Origin: Methanofastidiosum methylothiophilum
Lineage (GTDB): Archaea > Methanobacteriota_B > Thermococci > Methanofastidiosales > Methanofastidiosaceae
NCBI GenBank assembly: GCA_001587635.1
Contig: LNJE01000019.1
Span: forward strand, 1 to 25,149
Reading direction: 5' to 3'
Length of the DNA: 25,149 nucleotides
Numbering within the stretch: the first letter of the stretch is position 1; each line of letters starts with the position of its first letter. Under the pieces are notes generated by a model, which was not told the DNA's origin, made no database searches, and saw only the letters and a list, made by a program, of their open reading frames with translations. The translations under genes were made by a program, and so were the position numbers. Of the stretch, positions 1 through 6,550 are shown in pieces.

Positions 1-354
1 TAATGTTCCATCTGGTTTTATTGCGTAAAGTTGCCCATTATTAGGATAAGTTCCAACATAGATTGTGCCGTCACTACCTATTGCAGGTGAAGCATAAATT
101 GATTCTCCTATGAAGTCAGTTTTCCATTTCAATGTCCCGTTTGGATTTACTGCGTAAAGTTGCCCATTATTAGAATAAGTTCCAACATAGATTGTGCCGT
201 CACTACCGATTGCGGGTGATGTAACAATACCGTCACCTATATTCGCTTTTCCTACCTGTCCGGTGTGCCACTTTAAATCTCCATCTGCGGCATAGACCGA
301 TCCAATAGAAACTAGAAAGATTAAAACTAATAGAAAAGTTGTTAANTTTTTCAT
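1..354 (-). CDS. Exported PQQ-type beta-propeller repeat protein (5' part only)
   Basis: The first 118 codons of a leftward gene that runs off the window edge. It opens with a Sec signal peptide (Lys-Lys n-region, hydrophobic core LLVLIFLVSIGSVYA, cleavage likely after A-A). Then come repeats of about 43 residues carrying SPAIGSDGTIYVGTY and NNGQLYAVNPNGTLKW, the pattern of PQQ/BamB-like eight-bladed propellers. Two repeats are nearly identical in DNA. Such proteins sit outside the cell membrane and act as binding scaffolds; the PQQ-like name does not imply the cofactor is bound. The ATG at 352-354 is chosen because the signal peptide starts there. A possible TATA box lies at about 393-400. 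The ligand cannot be inferred from this fragment. Confidence 0.85.
   Translation of the reverse strand, partial: MKXLTTFLLVLIFLVSIGSVYAADGDLKWHTGQVGKANIGDGIVTSPAIGSDGTIYVGTYSNNGQLYAVNPNGTLKWKTDFIGESIYASPAIGSDGTIYVGTYPNNGQLYAIKPDGTL
22..224. repeat. Two near-identical 129-bp-period propeller repeats
   Basis: Bases from 22 onward (TGCGTAAAGTTGCCCATTAT) recur from 151 onward with only a few mismatches over about 75 bases. The offset is 129 bases, or 43 codons. This is internal coding repetition of the propeller gene, and the high DNA identity suggests recent repeat duplication or gene conversion. Confidence 0.85.
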
Positions 355-434
355 TTTTAACACTANTCCAAATCATAAATAAGGCTAATACTATTTAAAT
401 TTTACTGTTATTCTGTTTANTATGGCATAATTCT

Positions 435-453
435 ATATATCTACAAGATATAT
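435..453. promoter_or_regulatory. 19-bp perfect palindrome, possible operator
   Basis: ATATATCT-ACA-AGATATAT is a perfect inverted repeat with 8-base arms. It lies in the divergent gap (355-611) between the propeller gene and the acyltransferase gene. A second inverted repeat, AGACAT...ATGTCT, is at 465-485. An operator role is inferred from position and symmetry only; AT-rich DNA makes such palindromes fairly common. Confidence 0.3.
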
Positions 454-572
454 TTAATTAGATAAGACATGCAAAGAGTATGTCTACATTTAATTAAGTT
501 ACGAGAAGATACAAATATAATTGGATAATTTATGAGTGTTCAAAATCGAAAAGTTATATAATCAAATTGTAT

Positions 573-613
573 ATAGGCTATCCTTATATGNCNAAAATTC
601 AAAAATAGCCTAT
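573..613. promoter_or_regulatory. Inverted repeat overlapping the start of the DUF1624 gene
   Basis: ATAGGCTAT (573-581) and ATAGCCTAT (605-613) are perfect 9-base complements separated by 23 bases. The right arm covers the first two bases of the ATG at 612-614. The left arm overlaps a TATA-like stretch GTATATAGG at about 569-577. It could be a repressor site or, if the transcript starts upstream, a hairpin hiding the start codon. Confidence 0.4.
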
Positions 614-1373
614 GGAGNATTCTTCTAAGAGATTTTGGGAGATCGATGTCTTGAGGGGAATAGCCATAATTATGATGATTATATATCATTTATGTTANGA
701 TCTTTATTTTCTAGGCGATTTTCCAATAAAAATATACTCCCTNTCTTGGACTCTCTTCCANAGAACAACTGCTTCTTTGTTCTTGTTGCTTGTCGGCACA
801 TCATTAACAATTAGTTATTCAAAGCTTAAATCAAAATATCAAAGAAAAGAACTTTTCTTTAGAAATCTAANNAGAGGNATCAAGATACTTACATGGAGTG
901 TAGTCATAACAATCTTTACTTTCATTTTTTTGAGTAACGGNGTTATTCTCTTTGGCATACTTCANCTAATTGGNGTTTCTATAATNATATCATTTCCCTT
1001 ACTAGACTACAAATACAAAAATCTTGCATTGGGACTAATAGTGNTATCAATGGGGGTATATCTAAGTAATTTCACATTCGATACAACTTATCTCTTGTGG
1101 TTGGGATTTGAGCCAAACTCTTTTTTCTCATTTGATTACTTCCCGATACTGCCTTGGTATGGTGTTGTCTTGATTGGTATTTTCTTGGGTAATTTGATCT
1201 ATCCAGAATCTAAAAGGAGGTTTGACATACCTGATTTCTCAGGCAATATAGTTTCTAGAAGTTTATCTTTTTTAGGAAAACATTCCCTAAAGATTTATTT
1301 GATTCACCAGCCAATAATAATCATGTTATTATACGCTCTGGGATTTGCCAATTTATCTATTTTTTGGATATAA
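612..1373 (+). CDS. DUF1624/HGSNAT_cat-like membrane acyltransferase
   Basis: A 253-residue integral membrane protein. The N-terminus R-F-W-E-I-D-V-L-R-G-I-A-I-I-M-M-I-I-Y-H-L is the hallmark of the DUF1624 (heparan-alpha-glucosaminide N-acetyltransferase, YeiB-like) superfamily, with the conserved Asp-x-x-Arg-Gly and a membrane His. About seven hydrophobic segments follow, including the typical PWYGVVLIGIFLGNL helix. The C-terminal KHSLKIYLIHQPI segment is also a family hallmark. Members are thought to move acyl groups across the membrane onto sugars; the acceptor here is unknown. There is no Shine-Dalgarno sequence, and an inverted repeat overlaps the start. It ends one base before the convergent hydrolase gene's stop codon. 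Several codons contain N. Confidence 0.8.
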   Translation: MEXSSKRFWEIDVLRGIAIIMMIIYHLCXDLYFLGDFPIKIYSXSWTLFXRTTASLFLLLVGTSLTISYSKLKSKYQRKELFFRNLXRXIKILTWSVVITIFTFIFLSNXVILFGILXLIXVSIXISFPLLDYKYKNLALGLIVXSMGVYLSNFTFDTTYLLWLGFEPNSFFSFDYFPILPWYGVVLIGIFLGNLIYPESKRRFDIPDFSGNIVSRSLSFLGKHSLKIYLIHQPIIIMLLYALGFANLSIFWI

Positions 1374-2066
1374 TCAAATATACCCTTTTCTGGAAAGTAT
1401 TCTTTTTATTACTTTAATATTGAAAGGTGCCCCATGTCCAGGGTATAATGTGTTGGCCTTATTTTCAACTAGTTTCTTCCAGCTTTGATATACTTCTTCA
1501 ATATCCTCACCAAATACTGGTTCCCCAGCGCCTAATCTAAGGGGAAGGCCATTCATTGCAATATCCCCTATAAAAGCATCACCAGAATTCAATAAAATAG
1601 AAACTGAACCTTTAGAGTGTCCAGGTGTATGGATAATCATTCCATTTATACCATATTCAGCAAGATCAAATTCAGAGTCAATTAGTATATCAGGANTTAC
1701 TTTACTAAATTTTGTATCAATTGAAGATATCTTACGCAAAAGAATATTGCCCCACATATTTAGGGGNTTTNTACTTTGATTAGTAGTAATGCCAGAGTCT
1801 AAAAGCGGTAAATCATCTTTATNCAAAAGTATTTTTGCTCCAGTCGCCTTTTTCAATNCTAAAGCATTTCCAACATGATCATAATGTGCATGNGTCAAAA
1901 TTATNAGTTTAATGCTTTTAGGTGAAATTCCCAAACTTTGAATATATTCCAATATTATTTTAGCTTTGCCTTTGTATCCTGTATCAATCAGGATATTTGA
2001 ACGGCTAGATTTCAAAAGATAACAATTTGTTACCCCAACTTTAATAATATTAAAATTATTTTTCAC
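1374..2066 (-). CDS. Metallo-beta-lactamase-fold hydrolase (glyoxalase II-like)
   Basis: A soluble 230-residue protein with the full metal-binding set of the MBL fold: HAHYDH (residues 59-64), HTPGHS (146-151, His150), GD (Asp168) and YPGH (His211). This matches the two-metal hydrolase group that includes glyoxalase II and many uncharacterised thioesterases. The substrate cannot be told from sequence. The start is GTG at 2064-2066, since no in-frame ATG precedes the VGVTNCYLL core strand. The stop codon abuts that of the convergent acyltransferase gene with no intervening base. Upstream is a divergent gap of 62 bases to the histone-fold gene. Confidence 0.85.
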   Translation of the reverse strand: MKNNFNIIKVGVTNCYLLKSSRSNILIDTGYKGKAKIILEYIQSLGISPKSIKXIILXHAHYDHVGNALXLKKATGAKILLXKDDLPLLDSGITTNQSXXPLNMWGNILLRKISSIDTKFSKVXPDILIDSEFDLAEYGINGMIIHTPGHSKGSVSILLNSGDAFIGDIAMNGLPLRLGAGEPVFGEDIEEVYQSWKKLVENKANTLYPGHGAPFNIKVIKRILSRKGYI

Positions 2067-2128
2067 ATTTTTTAATATATTGGAAAGTCTTATAAGTTTT
2101 ATAGTCTATTCAGATTATAGGTGGTTAT

Positions 2129-2485
2129 GTGGAAGAAGAAATATACAACGATGAAACAATTGAAGACAGTCAAAAATTTCCTTTGCCCATGGGTACAATT
2201 GTGAGACTTATGAGGGGACATCTCGATAACGATAAGATGATCTCAAGGAAAGTTAAAGAAGAGATGAATCTTTTTTTAGGCAAGATAATTGAGGACTTAT
2301 CTACTAAATTAAATGATAGTCCTTATGTCACTGTAGATGAAGTGATGTTTAGGGAAGCTGTAAGGCCCTATGAAAACATGAAATCAGTTGAGTTGGAAAA
2401 AAAGAGGATAATAAAAACTCTAGAAAAAATAAAGGCTGATTGTGACGTCTTGATAGAAGAAGTAAACAGATCTTTTAAATTATAG
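2129..2485 (+). CDS. Histone-fold protein with C-terminal coiled coil
   Basis: A 118-residue protein that I align by eye to archaeal histones such as HMfB. An acidic N-terminal tail (1-16) is followed by LPMGTIVRLMRG as alpha-1 (about 19-30) and a long alpha-2 (about 38-63). The loop-strand PYVTVDE matches the histone RKTI-x-x-ED region, and VMFREAVRPYENM is alpha-3. After this comes an extra charged helix (about 84-116) with heptad-like hydrophobic spacing, absent from minimal histones. It probably binds DNA or forms a structured dimer, but the usual basic DNA-contact residues are sparse and the tail is acidic. The start is GTG at 2129 with GGTGG at 2120-2124 as ribosome binding site. A hairpin terminator follows directly. 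The fold call is from pattern only. Confidence 0.6.
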   Translation: MEEEIYNDETIEDSQKFPLPMGTIVRLMRGHLDNDKMISRKVKEEMNLFLGKIIEDLSTKLNDSPYVTVDEVMFREAVRPYENMKSVELEKKRIIKTLEKIKADCDVLIEEVNRSFKL

Positions 2486-2516
2486 AAAATTTAATAAAAA
2501 TAAATATTAAATTTTT
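2486..2516 (+). terminator. AT hairpin with T-run after the histone-fold gene
   Basis: AAAATTTAATA (2486-2496) and TATTAAATTTT (2505-2515) form a perfect 11-bp stem with an 8-base loop. It begins at the base after the stop codon and ends in TTTTT. Archaeal termination relies mainly on the T-run, and the stem may be incidental in AT-rich DNA. Confidence 0.45.
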
Positions 2517-2942
2517 CTTAATATTCGTACTATTGTTGCTTTTTAAGGTCATTTACTATTTTAATAGTATCCTTTTTTTACATTTTGTATACATTGTTCA
2601 GTCTTGTCCCACATTGATTTTATGTATATAGATACACTGGAATTTTAACTAGAAATCTTTCCTTGTTTGCAATCTTCTGAAGGCTTATTTATAATCTAAT
2701 TATTGTAAGCTATTGACAGCTTTCATCCTGTTGTTGTAAGATGCCTTTAACTCTATATGTATAGGCAATTTTGAATTATTGGAGCAATTGGGTTAACAGT
2801 TGCTTTGAATAGAGTTAATACTCATTTACTGTTTCTACGTATCCTATTACATAATCCTATAATTGAATTGTTATTTATTTACCAATAATGNTAAATCATN
2901 ACGAAGTAGTTTTAAGAATAAAANAAAACACAATTTATCAAC
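2517..2942. other. Gene-free 426-bp stretch with nested inverted repeats
   Basis: I see no open reading frame with coding character here. A TATA-like TTATTTATAATC lies at about 2685-2696. Downstream are AAGCT...AGCTT (2707-2722) and TAACTCTAT (2748-2756) pairing perfectly with ATAGAGTTA (2809-2817). An imperfect GCAATTG...CAGTTGC pair lies inside the larger repeat. This could be a small structured RNA or just AT-rich spacer; no known RNA family is recognised. Confidence 0.25.
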
Positions 2943-3827
2943 TTATATCTTAATNTCCATAAAATCTTCTGCAACTATTGCNTTTTCACANTATNTTTTT
3001 GATTCTTCAGCTACTTCACTTGTTTCATANCGCTGACTTATATGTGTCAAGATAAGTTTTTTTGCTGATAGTAGTTTTGCAACTTCNCATGCTTCTTTAA
3101 CTGTTGAATGNTATGTTTCTTTTTTATCCTCTTGGGAAATAAAAGTTGATTCGTGAATTAAAATATCGCAATTGTAAGCCTCTNCNGGNAANGANTCNAG
3201 TTTTTCCGTATCNCCNGTATAAACTATTTTTTTCCCTTTNTTAATTTTTCCTGTAACTTCNTCGATGGATATTCTCCGGCCATTNATCTCAATTTCTCTA
3301 TTTTTTTCTAAAATGGCAAACATCTCACCTTTTATACCAAGNTCATCACAAAGTTTCTTGTTAAATTTTCCTCTTGAATCATTAACTCCAAACACATATC
3401 CAATTGCAGGAACGCCATGNGATACAGGAAACGGCCTTATCCAGTAACTATCAAATTCNATCTTCTCATCAAATACCTCTGTAATGAGTATATCAAAATC
3501 TGCAGAAAAATAAGGTATTGAAAATAATTGATTCATATATTCGATGGTNTCTTTCGGAATAAATATATGAAGCAGTTGNGTTCTACCGTTCAACTTCATA
3601 GATTGAATTAATCCTACNAGACCAATTATATGNTCTGCATGAAGATGAGTAATAAAAATTTTAGATATTTTCATGNGAGATACCTTCTTTATCATTTGTC
3701 TTTGCGTCCCTTCGCCACAGTCAAAAAGTATGAATTCGCCATTATTGTATTGTAACGCTATAGAAGAGGGATTTCTCTCTGAAGTCGGCTTAGATGCTGA
3801 GGTTCCAAGGAATATAATCTTCATCAT
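2943..3827 (-). CDS. rnz: Ribonuclease Z (tRNA 3' endonuclease)
   Basis: tRNase Z removes the 3' trailer from pre-tRNAs so that CCA can be added. This 294-residue protein has the family length (about 290-310). It opens with IIFLGTSASKPTSERNPSS and FDCGEGTQRQM, both ElaC/tRNase Z signatures. The metal site HLHAxH is at residues 61-66; the x codon is GAN, so Asp or Glu, with Asp expected. Later come the GDTEK region, HESTF, a His in the HSTV motif, and LTHISQ near the C-terminus. Two adjacent ATGs (3825-3827, 3822-3824) could start it. It is the last of three leftward genes with gaps of 33 and 36 bases, suggesting an operon. Most Ns in it fall at third codon positions. Confidence 0.93.
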   Translation of the reverse strand: MMKIIFLGTSASKPTSERNPSSIALQYNNGEFILFDCGEGTQRQMIKKVSXMKISKIFITHLHAXHIIGXVGLIQSMKLNGRXQLLHIFIPKXTIEYMNQLFSIPYFSADFDILITEVFDEKXEFDSYWIRPFPVXHGVPAIGYVFGVNDSRGKFNKKLCDXLGIKGEMFAILEKNREIEXNGRRISIXEVTGKIXKGKKIVYXXDTEKXXXXXXEAYNCDILIHESTFISQEDKKETXHSTVKEAXEVAKLLSAKKLILTHISQXYETSEVAEESKXXCEXAIVAEDFMXIKI

Positions 3828-3860
3828 ATTTAAGAAAACTAAAGAAGTTTAAATTATTTG

Positions 3861-4535
3861 TTATAAAATTTCTATTTCAACTTCGCCTTTTTCAGCAGAT
3901 TCAGTAACAACGATGAAGTACCAATACCCAGGATGTGGAACATTGTAACTTGTATTCACCAAAGGTCCTGTGTTAGAAGGCAGCTGTATCCCAGTTATTC
4001 CTTCAGAAGAAAAAGGAAGAAACCAATTGGCCCTTAAAAATGCATCGTAAGAGTCTTTATCAATGAAGTAAATGGAAACATCACCAGAAATAACTTGATA
4101 CTTAAACTCTAAATTTTGATCTTTAAAGACTTCCATTTTAATGGAATCAAATTTTTTATATTGTGAAACNGTCATAGTTTTTTTNATATTTGGGGAATCA
4201 TAGATACTTGAAGGTAAAATTATCTGTTTTGAAGTNAGATTCCTACTTAANGTATAGTCATTTAATTCTAGCCCTAGCATATTGTTACAATCTTTGATTC
4301 TTTCATTTGAAGNATATGCTAAATAATNGTTTCCCACTTTTACTGCTTCATTACAGGAATATATGAAGAAGTCTTTAGCCTTTANAAACTCTTCTCCCCT
4401 CATAAAAGTTGCNCCAGTNTTGTAAAAACTCTGTGCAACTTGGTTTTTCTGNGAATTTGTAAGNGATGAAACTGCAAGTNCATTTGAAAAAATTAAAAAA
4501 GCAGCTAAAAAGAGAGTTAAANATATTTTTTTCAT
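3861..4535 (-). CDS. Exported protein of unknown function, beta-sandwich C-terminus
   Basis: 224 residues, not recognised as a named family. Residues 1-22 form a Sec signal peptide (MKKI, then LTLFLAAFLIFSN). The region of about 25-95 is predicted helical with spaced aromatic and Ala residues (AKDFFIYSCNEAVKVGN), resembling a single TPR-like or helical-bundle unit. About 130-224 alternates short strands (MEVFKDQNLEFKYQV, VSIYFIDKDSYDAF, VPHPGYWYFIVV, EVEIEIL). That layout resembles the small extracellular GOLD/PPC-like beta-sandwiches found in prokaryotic surface proteins; this is an inference from pattern. It lies between the DUF2284 and RNase Z genes on the same strand with short gaps, so it may be co-transcribed, though no shared function is evident. 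Confidence 0.65.
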   Translation of the reverse strand: MKKIXLTLFLAAFLIFSNXLAVSXLTNXQKNQVAQSFYXTXATFMRGEEFXKAKDFFIYSCNEAVKVGNXYLAYXSNERIKDCNNMLGLELNDYXLSRNXTSKQIILPSSIYDSPNXKKTMXVSQYKKFDSIKMEVFKDQNLEFKYQVISGDVSIYFIDKDSYDAFLRANWFLPFSSEGITGIQLPSNTGPLVNTSYNVPHPGYWYFIVVTESAEKGEVEIEIL

Positions 4536-4571
4536 AGAAATATTANTCCTTAATNTTATTTAAATTTATCT

Positions 4572-5123
4572 TTATTTTTCTTTGANTAGAATACACCCNG
4601 TCCAGATAATTTTATCAGAATAGAANTTNTTATCNAGACCAAAATTTTCAAGTAACTTTTGTACATNAATTCCAAGTGATTCTAAAGAAGGNCTTGCCTT
4701 GTGTGGATGTTTGCAGGGCCTATTTGTAATTGCCTTGCATTCAATACAAAAAGAACAACTGCCTCCGACTAATCCCCAGGCATCAATACCTTTTTGATTG
4801 AAAAAATTTTCTATTTCCAATATCTTCTTGTGAAAATTAATTTTTGATCTTTTGATTTGTTTTTTGTCTAGTTTTACATCAATTTCTTCCATATATCTTA
4901 TGAGTATAGCTTTGTTATAGCTTGCCAGCTTTACTTTAATGTCCCCAATTGAACCAATAAGTGGAGGGCACATCCAGTGATTTCCATAATTCCCACATAT
5001 ATTCTCATAGCAATATTTCCGTATATTGCCCTCTGGTAAGAGTAACAACGGGTCAAACTCTGTTAGATCTATTAGATTATGGATAAGTGACAATTCCCTT
5101 AATTCATCAATATAGCTTCGCAC
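4572..5123 (-). CDS. DUF2284 cysteine-rich metal-binding protein
   Basis: A 183-residue cytoplasmic protein. Conserved cysteines occur as C38, C43 and C52 (in NHWMCPP), then C123, C126 and C129 (in GSCSFCIEC) and C137 (in CKHPHKA), followed by PSLESLGI. This combination defines the DUF2284 predicted metal-binding family, common in anaerobic archaea and bacteria. The spacing suggests an Fe-S cluster or zinc, which is not proven. The start is GTG at 5121-5123, about 26 bases from the centre of a TATA box at 5145-5154, so the transcript is probably leaderless. It is the first gene of a possible three-gene leftward operon. Confidence 0.88.
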   Translation of the reverse strand: MRSYIDELRELSLIHNLIDLTEFDPLLLLPEGNIRKYCYENICGNYGNHWMCPPLIGSIGDIKVKLASYNKAILIRYMEEIDVKLDKKQIKRSKINFHKKILEIENFFNQKGIDAWGLVGGSCSFCIECKAITNRPCKHPHKAXPSLESLGIXVQKLLENFGXDXXFYSDKIIWXGCILXKEK

Positions 5124-5144
5124 AATGTTTAATTTTAGGCAAAT

Positions 5145-5154
5145 CTTATAAAAG
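5145..5154. promoter_or_regulatory. Shared, near-symmetric TATA box for two divergent genes
   Basis: CTTATAAAAG reads CTTTTATAAG on the other strand, so it can act as a TATA box both ways. Its centre is about 25 bases from the DUF371 start (5174) and about 26 from the DUF2284 start (5123). These are the standard archaeal distances for transcription starting at or next to the start codon. Confidence 0.6.
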
Positions 5155-5173
5155 TAGAGTTTTTTCTCCGGTT

Positions 5174-5596
5174 ATGATCACCTTCACAGTTAACGGTCAT
5201 TCAAAAATCACTGCAGAGCACAAAAGTACTCTGGAATTTACAAAAGATGAGCATATTAAGGGAAACGGTGACTGTATATTAGGTGTATCCTCTAATCATA
5301 ATGTTAATGATCTTAATAAATTGAGTGGAAGGGTAATTTTTGTGATGAGTGTAGATGGAATAAAAGATTCTTTTGANGCCACTATCCCAAAAAATCATAA
5401 ATTAGNAGATAANANAGAACTTGTGATAAGAACTTCCTCTTTTGTATCTGAAAGGACATATGCAATAGCATCTACTAAAGCCTCGATTNATATTGACAGA
5501 AAAATAGTTGAATCCTTAAAAAAAGGTAAAAAAATAAAAGTAACGGTCTATGAAAAATNAAAATCCNCACANTATATGTCTGTGTTAGGAGAATAA
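5174..5596 (+). CDS. DUF371 family archaeal protein
   Basis: A 140-residue protein matching DUF371, a small family restricted largely to archaea. Its signatures are F-T-V-x-G-H near the start, T-L-E-F-T-K-D-E-H, GDCI-x-GV, and the C-terminal ELVIRTSSF...R-T-Y-A-I-A-S-T-K-A. The function is unknown. The ATG at 5174-5176 is preferred over an upstream in-frame start at 5087. The family begins at M-I-T-F-T-V, the upstream extension would overlap the divergent DUF2284 gene, and the TATA box at 5145-5154 sits at leaderless distance from 5174. Its last 49 bases overlap the convergent trm5 gene. Confidence 0.85.
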   Translation: MITFTVNGHSKITAEHKSTLEFTKDEHIKGNGDCILGVSSNHNVNDLNKLSGRVIFVMSVDGIKDSFXATIPKNHKLXDXXELVIRTSSFVSERTYAIASTKASIXIDRKIVESLKKGKKIKVTVYEKXKSXXYMSVLGE

Positions 5597-6543
5597 CTCT
5601 TTACAGTTCTTTCAAAAATAAACTCTACNTTTTTATCATGTTTTTTTGAGNTTTCNATTATTTTATCCATAACAAAATCAATATTTTCCGAAACNGAGTA
5701 AAAGTGAACTATTGAACTTGNATATGTTGAAAATACATCTGGTAGAAAATCAAATGATGAATGGGGAAGATTCATGATTATNCTATCTGGGTTTTCAATA
5801 TCCTTAATTTCTTTTCTTGAATCTCCATGAATAGGGAATATGTTGTAAGTCTTATTTAATGCAACATTTCTCTTTAGATAGAATATAGCAGTTTCATTTA
5901 TATCAATTGCATATATCTTCTTAGCCTCTGATTTTTTAGAAATCATTAAAGAGAAAGGGCCAACGCCACAGAACATGTCTAAGACAATCTCATTTTTTTT
6001 GACTAGAGAGGATATTCTCTTTCGTTCTTCAGAAAGTCTCGGTGAAAAGTACACTTTAGAAATGTCAAGCAATATCCTAACTCCAAACTCTCTATGAATA
6101 GTCTCAGTGATATTCTCCCCTGCAATTAATTCTAATTTTGGAATTCTATATGCTCCTTCAATGACTTCTTTTCTAAAAACTGCCTTGATAAAAGGATTTA
6201 GCTCTAAAAAAGCTTCTCCAATTAGCTTCTGATAAGGAATAAGTTCATCGGTCAAATGAATTAACGCGATATTTCCTATTACGTCAAATGCTCTAAGTTT
6301 AAAAAGATAAGATTCAGGAATTTTCTTTGAGAGCATTTCTCTCAATGAATTTTTTCTTTTTTCAAGAGGTATAAAGTTATAATCAATGATTTCGTACCCA
6401 GAAATCTCCTCTTTCAAAGGCAGAATAATAAAATCGCCATCATAGGCAATTTTATAATTAATATCTAATATTCCTCTATCCAAAAGAGTTTTTCTATGTT
6501 TTTCCCCTTCTAATAGAGGGACTCTTGCACCTTTCATATGCAT
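5548..6543 (-). CDS. trm5: tRNA (guanine37-N1)-methyltransferase Trm5
   Basis: Methylates N1 of G37 next to the anticodon using S-adenosylmethionine, which prevents +1 frameshifting. The 331-residue length matches archaeal Trm5. An N-terminal recognition region (about 1-110) precedes a middle domain containing FGVRILLDISKVYFSPRLSEER (151-174). The Rossmann SAM-binding motif is VLDMFCGVGPFS (187-198), with acidic strand-2 residue D214 (YAIDIN). The catalytic-loop motif NLPHSS (258-263) corresponds to the NLP of the family. The C-terminal RTVKSYSPNTD matches the family's usual end, supporting the stop at 5548 despite the 49-base overlap with DUF371. It lies 7 bases downstream of pyrH in the ribK-pyrH-trm5 cluster. 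ATGs at 6541-6543 or 6535-6537 could start it. Confidence 0.93.
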   Translation of the reverse strand: MHMKGARVPLLEGEKHRKTLLDRGILDINYKIAYDGDFIILPLKEEISGYEIIDYNFIPLEKRKNSLREMLSKKIPESYLFKLRAFDVIGNIALIHLTDELIPYQKLIGEAFLELNPFIKAVFRKEVIEGAYRIPKLELIAGENITETIHREFGVRILLDISKVYFSPRLSEERKRISSLVKKNEIVLDMFCGVGPFSLMISKKSEAKKIYAIDINETAIFYLKRNVALNKTYNIFPIHGDSRKEIKDIENPDXIIMNLPHSSFDFLPDVFSTYXSSIVHFYXVSENIDFVMDKIXEXSKKHDKXVEFIFERTVKSYSPNTDIXCXDFXFS

Positions 6544-6550
6544 CTAACAA

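Noticed and set aside
22..224. CRISPR-like or intergenic direct repeats near the left end
   Set aside because: The 129-bp period is in frame and encodes successive propeller blades with the same residue pattern.
5087..5173. Upstream start for the DUF371 gene
   Set aside because: It would overlap the divergent DUF2284 coding sequence, adds residues absent from the family and ignores the TATA box at leaderless distance from 5174.
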